Counted from the stretch's first letter, positions 1 through 63,868 are shown. The stretch: DNA of 64,000 bases from Amorphochlora amoebiformis (GCA_054601695.1 BAAHQB010000261.1:186001-250000), one strand, 5' to 3'. The notes: a model not told the origin generated them from the letters alone. Made by a program: numbers and translations.

Positions 1-696
1 GACTTGGGCTTCATATCTTGCCTAGCCTTGACATTGTTGACGGGCTTAGAGAGGTTCTGCTTGGCGAGAGACGCTGCAGCTGTCGGAACCTTCATGGGGA
101 AGCAGGTTGCTTTGTTTGGGGAGTCCCCAGAGTTTCTTGTTGATGCACGGCTTCTCCTCCTCAGACTAGACTTAACATCTTCGGTAGCATTCTTGGACAT
201 CTTTCTACTAGCGAACTGTGTGTACGTTCGGTGCGAGCTGCATGGAATCGGTGTGAGAGCAAACAAGCATATGAATGGAAAGATATTTTACACACGTTTT
301 CGAAGCGGAAGCAGGGACCTTCCTTGCGCTGGCTTTACGCCTAGGTTAAATCAAGTAAAAAACTTGAAATGACATCAATAGGATGCCCTATCTACCTTAA
401 CTTCTTCGGCTCCGGAGTCATCCCTAACCTTCTCACTGATTTCGATCGATTTAGAGCTTTCATCTGAAGTGCTTTCCTCATTCCGGAGGACTTTCTCGCA
501 GAGGAAGGAGCAGTCTTTTTGACAACGTTCGAACTGAAGTTCTCTTTATCCGCTATTCCTGCTTTGAATTCTGTTCATCGCAGCATCAAATATACCTCAG
601 ACGCATGTACAAGATAGGAAACGATGTCTCCTAACCTTGGGATTCAAGCAGCGTGTTGCTGCTAATACTGCGCCGCGCCGAACGAGTGAGAACCAT
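1..696 (-). CDS. Basic Lys/Arg/Ser-rich protein, 5' part, 3 exons, runs off window
   Basis: I do not recognise this protein. Exons on the minus strand are 696-636, 558-396 and 207-<1. The first begins with ATG (MVLTRSARRSISSNTLLESQ) and ends CAAG|GTTAGG. The second starts after AAAGCAG, giving GIADKENFSS, and ends TTAAG|GTAGAT. The third starts after CGCTAG and continues off the edge. Splice phases agree at both junctions and no stop interrupts about 140 residues. The product is strongly basic (RRRSRAS, KKTAPSSARKSS, RSKSVRRL) with few hydrophobic residues, as in nucleic-acid-binding or chromosome-associated proteins; that role is inference only. A KEN tripeptide follows the second exon start, but one short motif proves nothing. 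The gene is divergent from TRAPPC4, with 127 bp between start codons. Introns are short (77 and 188 nt) and free of TA expansion. Confidence 0.5.
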
Positions 697-823
697 CGTG
701 AGGTGTAGTAGTAGCCGTTGACTTCGGTATCCACAGATATTTTAAATTCGGGACTCCGGGGATCCCTGGGGTCTCCTGATAGAGATTGTGTGGATATTCA
801 TCAAGAATCCCCTAAGCTCTCCA
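697..823. promoter_or_regulatory. Shared divergent spacer between the basic-protein gene and TRAPPC4
   Basis: Only 127 bp separate the ATG of the minus-strand basic-protein gene (696) from the ATG of TRAPPC4 (824). Any 5' UTRs and core promoters must lie in or overlap this stretch. No TATA box or other named motif is evident; the assignment rests on gene arrangement alone. Confidence 0.35.
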
Positions 824-2802
<1,979 letters not shown>

Positions 2803-3203
2803 CCTCGGCATTGTCCGACGAATTGTGACTTCTCTTGTGGTTCATATGTGAGCGCATACGGCGGTGTAGTAGCACCAGTAGTTTGCCATACTGATACATC
2901 AGACATGGCGCCAGTGTAAAGTTTCAGAGATTCGGGTGGCTATTTAGTATTCACTTTTAGACACTTCTATATGATTATTACAAAAAAACTTGAGTCAATT
3001 CTATGAATGATGTGGTATACCCACATATGCCTTATCTAGCTTATAAGCAAGTCTAGCCAGTCTAGATATCCTAGATATCAGTACAATGTGTTGTATAAGC
3101 ATAAAATAGTAAGTCCTTCTATTTGAATTTTCGTACTGGCATGGTGTTTTTTTCACAGGGTTTTAATTGTGCAATACATGTTTTTCTTCATCCTCTTCAT
3201 GCG
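2803..3203. other. Convergent intergenic spacer, TRAPPC4 stop to acyl-CoA synthetase stop
   Basis: About 400 bp of non-repeat DNA lies between two convergent stop codons. No coding frame is convincing. It is noticeably rich in CTAG and TAGATAT words around 3040-3090, a trait shared with other spacers in this window. Both 3' UTRs must fall here. Confidence 0.5.
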
Positions 3204-31171
<27,968 letters not shown>

Positions 31172-31880
31172 GACATTAGTCGTAGCCTAGCTAATTAATC
31201 TAGTTAATGTACAGCTGTAGTATGAATATTCGGGCCGGTACAATTTGGACGCTGCTATAGCTAGCTCATGCAGCTGGTACTGGTAAGTGGATTATTTGGT
31301 CAGAAATACCAGTAATTCTCCAGGTTACCTTGAAGACTCTGTGCAGCCAGTCATGATCTAGACAGAGTCTAAAGAGTATTGTAGACGAGCTGTTCAGTAG
31401 ATTCTATAGATTTGATACTGACTAGTAGATACGTACAGAGATAGGAGAACAATCATTGAATAAATACTCCAGAAAAAATTTTTTTAGTACTATATATAAC
31501 TATAGATATTCAGTCTAGTTAGTACAGCACTAGTAACTTCTAGAACTTACTCTAGTTACCCTCTAGACTCTCTGCACACGTACACTCTAGACACTCGAGA
31601 TCTACGACATTATAAATTTTTTCGCGGCTTCACAGACCACCAACCCACCCCAGTGAGTGAATGGTTAGCGAACAACCAATTCTAGTAGCTCTAGTCATTC
31701 ACTGCATCACTTAAAATACTAGTATCTAGAGATGATGCAGAATATTGATGTGAACCACAGAAGTTACAGAACCAGTGAACCCAAGAAAAGTAAATGTGTA
31801 GTTTAACTGAAGGATACAAGCATATGCCAGATATGCTAAGTGGTCGATCATCTACAGCAGAAGTCCCCTGGAACGCTAGC
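31172..31880. other. Spacer between PP2A B56 stop and acyl-CoA synthetase start
   Basis: About 700 bp of unique sequence between two genes on the same strand. No coding frame is convincing. It is conspicuously rich in CTAG, TCTAGA and ACTAGT-like words. Any promoter of the acyl-CoA synthetase gene must lie here or just downstream. Confidence 0.5.
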
Positions 31881-34771
<2,891 letters not shown>

Positions 34772-34945
34772 GGCACCGGACAAGCCTAATTGTCCTGGTG
34801 GGTAACAGGGAGGGGCTCGTTGGAGCGATGACCAAGACGCTGTATCTCGCGCTGGGAACCCTGCCACCCGATATTTTAATCTCTGGAAACATTTCCAAAC
34901 AACTTTTCGGCCATGCAGGACGTCGTTTGGTGTTAGTGGGTGTGC
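34772..34945. promoter_or_regulatory. Shared divergent spacer, PP2A B56 and phosphate-translocator genes
   Basis: The start codons of two divergent genes lie 174 bp apart (34771 minus, 34946 plus). The stretch is free of TA repeats and GC-richer than surrounding introns. No specific motif is claimed. Confidence 0.4.
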
Positions 34946-36058
34946 ATGTCTGGATCCTCCGAGCGAAATAATTCACTGTCACCTGAAGAACTCGAGCTCG
35001 AAAGTGTAGACAAGTCTAAAGATATGAAAACTGAGCTCAAAAATTCCCAGGTGTACGGTATAACAGAGATACACCAGTAAGTCCGCAACTTAAGGCAATG
35101 ATATTAATTTGTGCAGGGAACGGCCGTCTCAGGCCTACAAAAGCTGATATGCTTGGTGTTTTTCATGTCGTTCGGCCCGTGTTTAATTATGGTAAATAAG
35201 ACTATCCTCAGGGACTACGATTTTCCGTTCCCCATCACACACACTTGCTACACTTCACTCTTCTGCGCTAGCTCGGTCTGGGCCTATGTCCATATATTCG
35301 GCGTCAACCTCAGCATTTCCAACCGCGTTACATTCAAATTCTACATGCGCAACATTATGCCCATCGGCTTCCTCCAAGGCGCGACGATCGTGCTTGGAAT
35401 GACGTCATATCTGTACCTCAGCGTTTCGTTCGTCCAGATGCTAAAGGCCTCGACCCCCGTCATGATCGTGATATTCTTGCGCTTCTTCCGCCTTGAGACG
35501 CCCACCTTCTTGATCGTCGTCTCCGTCCTCATCATCTGTTCTGGAACTGTGATGTCGAGCTACGGAGAGATGCATTTCAAGATCTTAGGGGTCCTCTCCA
35601 TGCTCAGCGCGCAGGTCGCCGAGGCTCTGCGGCTGGTCTTTACGCAAAAATTGCTGCGGAATCTCAAGTTCACGGTCGTCGAGAACCTCTACTACGTCAC
35701 GCCTGCCGCCGTGATGTGGGTCCTGCTTGCGGCTATATTCCTGGAGTTCCCGCGGATGGAGAGCAAACACCTGGCCATCGTCCGTGACAACTATAAGATA
35801 TTCATCATTGCTGGCTGCTTGGGGATAGGGGTCAATACCATCAATTCCGTGGTGATTAAGTTCACAGGATCGCTTATGATGAAGCTGTTGGCTACTGCGC
35901 GCAACGCGTCGCTCATTCTCTTCAATGTCGCTTTTATGGGCGAAGCTGTGTCTGCTATACAATTTTGCGGGTATATTGTGTCGTTGGGTGGATTTATTTT
36001 GTTCAACTATCTAAAGATTACCGCGAAAAATGCAACGAAAAATGCAGCGAGCAAATAG
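34946..36058 (+). CDS. Triose-phosphate/sugar-phosphate translocator family transporter (TPT/DMT), 2 exons, 348 aa
   Basis: This is a drug/metabolite-superfamily transporter of the TPT group, which exchanges phosphorylated sugars or nucleotide sugars for phosphate. Exons 34946-35050 and 35117-36058 join in phase 0 across a 66-nt intron (CAG|GTGTAC to TTGTGCAG|GG). The acidic N-terminal 35 residues (SPEELELESVDKSKD) look cytosolic, with no plastid transit peptide. About ten hydrophobic segments follow. Family features include MVNKTILRDYDFPFPIT after the first membrane segment, SFVQMLKASTPVMI, and AEALRLVFTQKLL. The set resembles plant endomembrane KT/KD-group members more than plastid TPTs. 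The C-terminus is Lys-rich (KITAKNATKNAASK). The substrate cannot be told from sequence. A GTAAGT at 35078 would be a stronger donor but breaks frame. Confidence 0.92.
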
Positions 36059-36430
36059 ATGTGGTAATTTAAAATTTTCAATTATAAGCTTTTAACGTTT
36101 AACACTGATCACGCGATCTACTAGATCTAGGCTGATGTATAATATTGTCGACAAAGGCAAAGTCTAGAATCTAGAGAATGATAACTAGTGATTATTGAAC
36201 AGAGATCAGGAGAAACTCGAAAATGTATCATGGTGCTCTAGGTGCTGTGACTAGTATGAATCTACTACCAAATATGTAATTCTAGAGCTACTTCTAGAAC
36301 AATTGCAGGCTTGAAGTACCCTGCAAGACAAAAAAACATTTTTCACTGATTACATATCTAGCATATACCTAGATACACTGGGAATATATGTACATGCATC
36401 ATATCCGATAGTAGACCATGTAAAAATTTG
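36059..36430. other. Intergenic spacer downstream of the translocator gene
   Basis: About 370 bp of unique AT-rich DNA containing many CTAG words (ACTAGATCTAGG, TCTAGAATCTAGAG, TTCTAGAGC). No coding frame is seen; it includes the transporter 3' UTR. Confidence 0.5.
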
Positions 36431-37350
<920 letters not shown>

Positions 37351-37372
37351 ATATGTATACATATAATCCTAC

Positions 37373-37892
37373 CACATGGTAATCCCTTATCCTCCGAAAG
37401 TTTCGACTTGATAACATCTGCCTCTTCCTTGCCGAATTTTAGGTATTTCTTCGGTTTTGGGGGCTCAAATTTTGCGTTCGTCTTGTTCGAATTGATGTCC
37501 TTGTTCGAGTTTGGATTCTTGTTCGAATTCGGGTTCATCTTGTTCGGATTTGGGATTAATTTGTTTGAATTTGGGTTTAATTTGTTCGAATTCGGGTTGC
37601 TTTTGGTCGTCGAGTTGTTTGGGGTTGGATGTTTCTTGACATCTATATGCGTATTAAATATACATACATATATATACATACACATACACATATGCACGCA
37701 TGAATTAATATCCATATATCTCCAACCCTAACCCTACCCTAACCCCTGATCCTAACCCTAACGCCTAGCCCCAACCCTAACCCTAACCCCCTGATCCTAA
37801 CCCCAACGCCTAGCCCTAGCCCTAGCCCTAGCCCTAACCCTAACCCTAACCCTAACCCTAACCCTAGCCGTAACCTTAGTCGAATGCACATG

Positions 37893-37934
<42 letters not shown>

Positions 37935-38049
37935 GTAAATAAACATTCAAACACATCGTTTTAATACATTTACATATAGATAAATACATACATATATAAA
38001 TTACACATATAATGTACAATATATATATATATATAGACATCCACATGCG

Positions 38050-38102
<53 letters not shown>

Positions 38103-38290
38103 CACCTGACTAATTGGCATTAACCTCGATCCAGCCTGACAACAGAATTATCAACAAAAATTATCTATTCAACACCCACCAGACCGTCGATAGAAAACTC
38201 TATCTTTTTCTCACTTGCGTCCAGATTCACACCCCTCTCTCTCTCTCTCTCTCTCTCCCTCCCTCTATCTCTATATCAATATATATAAAA

Positions 38291-38322
<32 letters not shown>

Positions 38323-39537
38323 TATATATTAGATACCCATATATATTACTACACATATAATTTTTACAACCTCCGAGTCCAGAGACTTCAAAATCGATGA
38401 CTAGGGTTAGGGTTAGGGTTAGGGTTAGGGTTAGGGTTAGGGTTAGGGTTAGGGTTGGGTTAGGGTGAGTTTAGGTCAAAAGTATATCCTTAGGCTTAGG
38501 GTTAGGGTTAGGTTGGGGTTAGGGTTGGGGTTAGCGTTAGATTAGGGTTTGGGTTAGGGTTAGATGTAGGATTGTATTTAGGTTACGGTTAGGGATAGGG
38601 TTAAGGTTGGGATTAGAGTTAGGGTTAGGGTTAGGGTTGGGATTATAGGGTTAGGGTTAGGGTTCGGTTTATAACCTTAGGTTTAGGCTTAGTACTGCTA
38701 CTTGCGCTCGATTTGGGTGATTTTGGTGATTTTGTAACTTTCTGGAGGGTAAGGATTAAGATTAGGGTTAGGTTAGGGTCATAGGATTATGGTTAGGGCT
38801 AGGGTTAGGGTTAGGGTTAGGGTTAGGCTAGCCTAAACCATACTAATACTAATTAACTTCCGTTCCCGCAATATGTAGGGTGTATAGTTTACAAAGGTCT
38901 AACTTACTCACGGCCTCTCTAGAAAGCCAAACTCTGGCATTGGCGTATGGGTGCCTTGACGGTCAAGACGTTTTGACAATCAACACGCGAGATGTCTTGA
39001 CAGTCAATGTGTGGGGTGTCTTGGAGCTGTCTTGGAGAGTCTATATGTGATGTGTATAGCCTACAAAGGTATAAACTTACTCACGGACTCCCTAGACAGC
39101 GAAACTCTGGCAGTTCTTGAAAATCAAGACGTCTTGATAGTCAACACGCGGGATATCTTGACAGTCAATATGTTGGGTATCCTTGAGAGTCAATATGTGA
39201 TGTGAATAGCCTATGAAGGTAACACAACAACAATAACGTAACGTTAATGTAATCGTCGCGACAAACGTTACACTAATGTAACTGACATATAACCAGGACC
39301 GTAGCGTTACTATTAATTATCAGGGCGGTAACGGTTGTTAATCATTGTTATGCTAACAACCGTAGCTAATATCGTCGGTGAATTAGTAAATGTAGCGCTA
39401 ACGAAAACCGTAGTTAAAACCGACGCGGGTAGGCATTTGTGTTGGATTGCTGGTGAGATGTATGTATTAAGGTGTTCTATATGTGTATAAGAAAATATAA
39501 TATATGTATATATATGTATATATATATATGTATAATG

Positions 39538-39575
<38 letters not shown>

Positions 39576-39649
39576 CATTTACATATGACAGTTTGTGTCA
39601 ATGTACGAATATGTGTACATGCTGATGTGAATGTATATTGCATATTATA

Positions 39650-39731
<82 letters not shown>

Positions 39732-39828
39732 GTGTGTGTTTAGTACATGAATTAAGTTACTAAACGTGATATAAATGAATACATACATATACATATACAT
39801 GTATATATATATATAATATATATATATG

Positions 39829-39904
<76 letters not shown>

Positions 39905-39932
39905 AGATATATAGATAAATATCATATGTATA

Positions 39933-40007
<75 letters not shown>

Positions 40008-40071
40008 TTACCTGAGAGAGAGCAGAAACTCGAGTTGGCATTCGAGAGGGCTTCTGATTACACACACACAC

Positions 40072-40141
<70 letters not shown>

Positions 40142-40163
40142 AAATATATATATATACGTACAC

Positions 40164-40194
<31 letters not shown>

Positions 40195-40251
40195 ATATGT
40201 ATATAATATAATATAAATATGTATAAGTGTATCTATGCATGTATATAGAAC

Positions 40252-40291
<40 letters not shown>

Positions 40292-40417
40292 ATATATATA
40301 TATACATATATATAGGGATTTTGATTATTGGAGAGTATGTTCATAATATCTATGTATATATATATATATATATATATATTATGTATATATATATATATAT
40401 TATATATATATATACAC

Positions 40418-40475
<58 letters not shown>

Positions 40476-40557
40476 AAATATATATTTACATGTAACAAAC
40501 ATATATGTGTATACATATATATATATATATATGTAAAAGGGTTTCTGATTATATTAG

Positions 40558-40600
<43 letters not shown>

Positions 40601-40638
40601 ATATGTATATATGTAGGCATGTATTAATAATGAATATA

Positions 40639-40704
<66 letters not shown>

Positions 40705-40730
40705 CATTATATATAATTATACATATATAT

Positions 40731-40764
<34 letters not shown>

Positions 40765-40860
40765 AAAATATATATATATATATATATATTATATACGTCG
40801 AGAGGGCTTCTGATTACGTTATATATATATACATACATATATACATATATATATATACAT

Positions 40861-40891
<31 letters not shown>

Positions 40892-40929
40892 ATATAATAT
40901 AATATATATATATATATATATACATGTAT

Positions 40930-40965
<36 letters not shown>

Positions 40966-41027
40966 GTGTATGTTTATATCTAGAGGGCTTCTGATTACAT
41001 TATTTATACATACGTATATATATATAC

Positions 41028-41079
<52 letters not shown>

Positions 41080-41226
41080 AAATATATGTGTGTGTGTAAA
41101 TATATATGTGTGTGTATGTGTGTGTTTATGTGTATGTGTGTGTGTATGTTTTGTGTGTCTATGTTTATATGTGTGTATATGTGTATATGTGTTTGTAAAT
41201 ATATATCTATACCTGTGTGTGTGTGA

Positions 41227-41279
<53 letters not shown>

Positions 41280-41335
41280 GTATATAAATATATACGTATA
41301 TAACATATGTACATATATATATGTATATATATATA

Positions 41336-41368
<33 letters not shown>

Positions 41369-41772
41369 ATACAAATATATATTATATATTACTTAATGTA
41401 TTATATACCTTAGTTTCCTCTCTCGATCTCCGATTGGTACCCCTCCAGCCTTAGGGTTAGGGTTAGGCTTAGGGTTAGGGTTAGGGTTATGGACAGGGTT
41501 AGGGGTTAGGGTTAAGGTTAGGGTTAGGGTTAGGGTTAAGGTGGTTATGGTTAAGGTTGGGGTTAGGGTTAGGATTAGGGTTAAGGTTAGGGATAGGTTT
41601 GGGGGTTAGGGTCAGGGTTAGGGTTAGGGTTAGGGTTAGGGTTAGGGTTAAGGTTAGGGATGAACCCTGCAGGGTTAGGGTTAGGGTTAGGGTTAGGGTT
41701 AGGGTTAGGGTTAGGAAGGTTAGTTATATGCAAGGTTGTCACCTCATTCTCCTTGCTTTCCAACTCAGAGCT
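37373..41772 (-). CDS. Unrecognised charged low-complexity protein, at least 7 exons
   Basis: I do not recognise this protein. Islands on the minus strand with acceptor and donor sites are 41772-41743 ([10 protein letters not shown]), 41449-41409, 40053-40012 ([14 protein letters not shown]), 38741-38676 ([20 protein letters not shown]), 38400-38371, 38236-38185 ([15 protein letters not shown]) and 37642-37373. The last reads an Asn-Pro-Asn-Ser-Asn-Lys repeat of about 50 residues, then [20 protein letters not shown], and ends PC|GTAGGA. The final four junctions agree in phase; the frame of the exon at 41449 is unsettled. Start and stop are not located; a possible first exon is 42353-42172. 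The composition (Lys, Ser, Asn, Glu) suggests a disordered, possibly nuclear protein. The last exon also has a second open frame (EFEQ repeats) ending in TGA, so its reading is not certain. Confidence 0.4.
37724..37886. repeat. Interstitial (CCCTAA)n block
   Basis: Hexamer repeats with CCTAGC variants lie just upstream, in minus-strand sense, of the exon at 37642-37373. Confidence 0.85.
38401..38838. repeat. Interstitial (TTAGGG)n block enclosing an exon
   Basis: TTAGGG repeats run on both sides of the exon at 38741-38676. The acceptor of the next exon is the repeat itself (CCCTAG|TCATCG at 38401). Confidence 0.85.
38840..39470. other. Unique stretch with a 168-bp tandem duplication and TAACG-rich DNA
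   Basis: Two diverged copies of a roughly 168-bp unit lie at about 38878-39045 and 39046-39215 (GTGTATAG..TACAAAGGT..AACTTACTCACGG). Each contains shorter internal repeats around GACGTCTTGACAGTCAA. From 39217 to 39430 the DNA is rich in GTTAC/GTAAC and CGTTA words on both strands. No coding frame is convincing. It lies within or beside an intron of the charged-protein gene. Confidence 0.6.
39480..41400. repeat. (TA)n and (TG)n tracts with copies of the AAGCCCTCT exon edge
   Basis: TA tracts, plus a TG-rich run at 41065-41225, surround the exon at 40053-40012. Copies of its 5' edge (plus strand AGGGCTTCTGATTAC) recur at about 40312-40330, 40538-40556, 40797-40818 and 40983-41002, all upstream in gene sense. 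Confidence 0.85.
41450..41725. repeat. Interstitial (TTAGGG)n block
   Basis: Hexamer repeats fill the short intron between the two minus-strand exons at 41772-41743 and 41449-41409. The acceptor of the latter is CCCTAAG|GCTGG. Confidence 0.88.
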
Positions 41773-41780
41773 CTAGGACA

Positions 41781-41836
<56 letters not shown>

Positions 41837-41981
41837 TATATATGTATATGTCTTCGTGTATATGTATGCGTATGATATGTAATGAAAAAAAACATGAATA
41901 TTTGTTCATATTTATATAAATCAAAGGAGATATATACGCCATAAATATATAAAAATATATTGTAAATAAATATATACATAC

Positions 41982-42025
<44 letters not shown>

Positions 42026-42474
42026 CAAATGTAGGACAGATATGGCATTCCCTCCTTCTCCCAGCAACAAAACGCAAAAACACAAACAAGTGAAGAACAA
42101 TTATCCCCGATTTTGAAATCAATAAAAAACAAAAAAGCTCCAGAAAGACACGTGTCCCACAGCCCTAGTGCCGTACCTCTTTTCCCCGGCCGCCGATAGC
42201 CCTACCATCAGTATTACTGCCAAATTGTACATCATTATGCCAGCTTAGCCCTGCAAGACTCTCATTTAGAATCCGAGGTTTTAAAGATTGTACGGTAGTT
42301 TGTCGGGAATAAACTAGCGTGACATAATGGTACGTCACTGTGACGTAACGCATCGCTAACCCATATTTTGGTGAATTCTCCTACTCCCATCCGAACCCAA
42401 CTTCTGGGAAAGTGTCTGCTCCCTCTCAATCCTTTCACACCCCACCAACCAAAGACTGCGAGGATCGAGATTAC

Positions 42475-59028
<16,554 letters not shown>

Positions 59029-59522
59029 GCATTGCAGAGGAATCAGGCCTGCGCATGCAATGAGTTACGACTCCGATGCATATGATCCGTGATCCACTCG
59101 TTCGAGAAGATTCTAAGTTTGTACAGGCTAGCAGCAGCAATTTGAATCGTATAATATACAGTTATAATAAATCGTAAATCGTGTTCAGTCACATTGTAAA
59201 CTCATACTAGTCATACACAGATTTAGATACTTTTTTTTCTACCTTGTTCGTCAGCAGTACGTGCCGGTTCGATTCAGAATTTCAGACGTATGAAATATCC
59301 TTAATACTGCTGCCTGTCTGCCAGACCGCATTATTAGGGTTGATCTAGTTGATCTTGCATGCAATAGTACTACAATTAGTCTAACTAGTACTTAGTCTGA
59401 GCACTGGCAAGGACCAACGACTAGCTCTATTGCGGCGCTGCCCATAATACTAGATAACATGGCATTGTTGAACTTGAATTCATTAATTATAATTCGACTC
59501 TAACTTTGAGAGAGCACGGAAA
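59029..59522. other. Convergent intergenic spacer, dynamin stop to next gene stop
   Basis: About 490 bp of unique sequence between two convergent stop codons, with many CTAG/ACTAGT words (for example 59205, 59345, 59377). No coding frame is seen; both 3' UTRs must lie here. Confidence 0.5.
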
Positions 59523-59693
59523 TCACTCCCCCAACGCATCATTCATGAAGTCATTCCAATCGTCACCCTCCATGTTCATCACACCTCCCCCACTAGAACC
59601 TCCGCTGGGCTTGGCCTTCTTCTCTTCGGGTCCTTCTTCGAGCAAATCAGCAAAGTCTCCTCCCTTTTGAAAGTGTGATCATTTACGTGAATA

Positions 59694-59740
<47 letters not shown>

Positions 59741-59823
59741 GAGATAAATTTGATATTAGCATTTGTCATTAATTAATGTAAAAATTTAGATATTTGTATA
59801 TTACATATATGTAAATATATATA

Positions 59824-59862
<39 letters not shown>

Positions 59863-60344
59863 CGTGCATATATTATATACATATATACATGTTAATATTT
59901 TATACACACACACACACACACATATATATTTATATATATGTGTATATGTGTGTATATATATTATATATTGTTAGCACTACCCCCCAACCGTCTCCGGAAC
60001 CCATAGGAGTGTTGTCATCAAGACCTATAATAGAACATATTCCTATATATAAATGTTTCATCATATATACATATATATACATATATATATATATATATTA
60101 TATCATATGCGAAAATACTAAATAATAATTAGAATATATGAATACATACATATATTACTACTTACATATTTATACATAATGCAAACAAACGCATATATAC
60201 ACGTACAATATTTATATACATATACACAAACGCATATACACAAACGCAGAAATATACATGTATATATAAATATATTATATACATATTGGTATCATTTTAT
60301 AGTGTATATATTCTCCTTTACATACGTGTATATGCTTATCTATT

Positions 60345-60388
<44 letters not shown>

Positions 60389-60686
60389 CAAGGCTTTTAC
60401 TTGTTGGGTTTGCCGAAGTGCGTCTACGTGTAACAAATATGTCAAAATGTATGCAGATAAATATGTATATATATTCATGTTATGTGTATATGTATACATG
60501 TATATTCATAATGTTTCTACATGTATATATTTTGGATGTATAAATATATATGTGTGTATATACACACACACATATATATATGTATGTAATACATATATAT
60601 GTATATCTATAATATATATATATATATATATGTAATCAGTATATTTCCATGAATAAATATCTATGTATACGCACATTTTCATATTC

Positions 60687-60726
<40 letters not shown>

Positions 60727-60929
60727 TAATCTATGTAGATTTCTTTTCATCATTGATATACATATATATATATATATATTACTGTGTAGACTTCTTTTCA
60801 TCATTGCCGCGTAAGGATGAGATCATATCATCCTATATGTAAACAACCATACATATGAAACACATACATATACAATATATATGCACAAATACACATATAT
60901 AGGTATACACATATATATTATACAGATAC

Positions 60930-60960
<31 letters not shown>

Positions 60961-60973
60961 ATGCTACAATATC

Positions 60974-61048
<75 letters not shown>

Positions 61049-61103
61049 CCAAAGTGTTATTGTTATTTGAGTTAGAATCTGCCCATATATATATTTTTAT
61101 ATG

Positions 61104-61140
<37 letters not shown>

Positions 61141-61243
61141 TATATTATATATAAATATACCAAAGTATTTGAGTTATCTGCCTCCCCAGACTCATTTCTT
61201 GAAGGCTGACCGATATTTTATATATATATATATATTTATATAT

Positions 61244-61278
<35 letters not shown>

Positions 61279-61355
61279 TTATATGCATATATATGCGCAC
61301 ACTATATTTGCATATATATATATATATTTATGAATATATATATATATATATATAT

Positions 61356-61402
<47 letters not shown>

Positions 61403-61430
61403 TACACACACATATACATACATTTATATA

Positions 61431-61484
<54 letters not shown>

Positions 61485-61661
61485 TTTCTCTCTTAAAATT
61501 GTTTACACAACATGCAAAATATATGTGTATATGTGTATGCGCTATAAGTATAAGATAGGTAATATGAATTATATACATATAAATTTATATTATTACAAAA
61601 TATGTGTATATATCTAATATAGATTTATAACATGATTTGATATTTAGATATGTATATATAC

Positions 61662-61704
<43 letters not shown>

Positions 61705-61805
61705 ACATGAGAGTATATATATATATATATATATATTTATACATATTTATATACCTCTTCAGAAAGCATCGCAGAAAGGTCCAGCGGTCTTTATATATAT
61801 ATATA

Positions 61806-61863
<58 letters not shown>

Positions 61864-61943
61864 TACATCTAGATATATTGAATACACAACCACATATATG
61901 GACATGTATTTATACATAATACACAAAATATAGTTTGTATATG

Positions 61944-61976
<33 letters not shown>

Positions 61977-61999
61977 GATATATGTATGTACATATACAT

Positions 62000-62031
<32 letters not shown>

Positions 62032-62144
62032 CATGCATATATATATATATATTTATTTATTTATTTTTATATGCAAATTTACAAATATCTAAACATGTAG
62101 AAATACACAACCAAATACATTGACACGTGTTTGTACATGTTATA

Positions 62145-62178
<34 letters not shown>

Positions 62179-62438
62179 ATAGATATGTATTTTATATACA
62201 TATACACATAGGCATGTTTTGTACATGTTACACCATACATAATGCATATATATATATATATGTATATACATGTTTATATGTGTATACATATATATATATA
62301 TATATACATATATATACATATATATATATATATGTATATACCTTAATATCCATACGCGCATACATACAGACATATAAAATGTACACCCACATATATCGGC
62401 ATGTGTTTATATATGATATATATACATATATATGTAGT

Positions 62439-62487
<49 letters not shown>

Positions 62488-62603
62488 CACATACACGTAC
62501 ATACGCATTTACACACAGTGTGTATACCTGTACGTATTTTCATAACATATTATACATACATATGCATATATGAACATAAACATACATATATATATATATA
62601 TAG

Positions 62604-62659
<56 letters not shown>

Positions 62660-62674
62660 GTATTACGTATGTGT

Positions 62675-62723
<49 letters not shown>

Positions 62724-63243
62724 CATATACATGTATAAATACGCTATAATTCATACGTACCCGCCATCTCCTCCGCTGGTCATAGCGAAAGGGTCTATAG
62801 TATCCTTAATACAATGGTTAAATTAGGCTTAAAACTATTAGAGGGTTAGGGTTAGGATCAGATTATTCAGCATGTCTTAGTCCTAGGACCATTGACTCCT
62901 CCACAGAGTGAGACTAGGTTAGGGCTAGGGTTAGGGTTAGGGTTAGGGTTTGGGTTAGGGTTGGAGTTAGGGATTAGGGTAATGGTGGGTTAGCGTCAAT
63001 AGTAATTCTAATTTAAGGGTTATAGATTTCAGGGTCAGGTTAAGATTAGGGTTAGCGTTAAGGTTAGGATCAGATCATTCAGCATGTCTTAGTCCGAGGA
63101 CCATAGACTCTTTACATTTTGTGGGGCTATAGTTAGGGTTAGGGTTAGGGTTAGGGTTGGGTATTGAGGTCATAGGGTAGGGTTAGGGTTAGGGTTAGGA
63201 TCTTTGATATAGGGTTAGAATTAGGGTTATCTGATATATATAT

Positions 63244-63274
<31 letters not shown>

Positions 63275-63446
63275 GTGTAAATATATATGTGTATATATAT
63301 ATGTATATATACATATATACGTATATATATATATATATAATATATATATATATAATATATACATACAAACCCTAATTTACCTTACGTTTTCCCGATATGT
63401 ATAAATATATATATATATCTATCATATATACATATATCATATATTT

Positions 63447-63479
<33 letters not shown>

Positions 63480-63831
63480 GTATATATATATATAATGTAC
63501 AAAGAACCCACAAAACCTTAGATACTTATATAATAATAATATATATATATATATATAATATCAATATATATACTTTTATATGATATAATATAACAACCAT
63601 ACTTTACCTTGGGTTTATTTGACGGCTTGGGCCTTGACTTTACTTTGGGCTAGAGGGTTAGGTTAGGGTTAGGGTTAGGTTAGGGTTAGGGTTAAGGTAT
63701 TAGGATTGGGATTAGACGGAGGATATGTGTAGGTATTGTTATATCTATTAATGTATGTATATGTATGTATATGTATTGGTGTATGTGTATATATGTTTGT
63801 ATTTATATGTATAATTTATAATACAAACATG

Positions 63832-63868
<37 letters not shown>

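Noticed and set aside
42039-42189. Plus-strand frame DRYGIPSFSQQQNAK..LFPGRR after ATGTAG
   Set aside because: It has coding-like composition and an acceptor, but no upstream plus-strand exon was found and the region may belong to the minus-strand gene; left uncalled.
42165-42353. 62-aa minus-strand frame beginning MRYVTVTYHYV
   Set aside because: It could be the first exon of the charged-protein gene (donor AAAGAG|GTACGG), but composition is not convincing and nothing confirms the start; mentioned only as a possibility.
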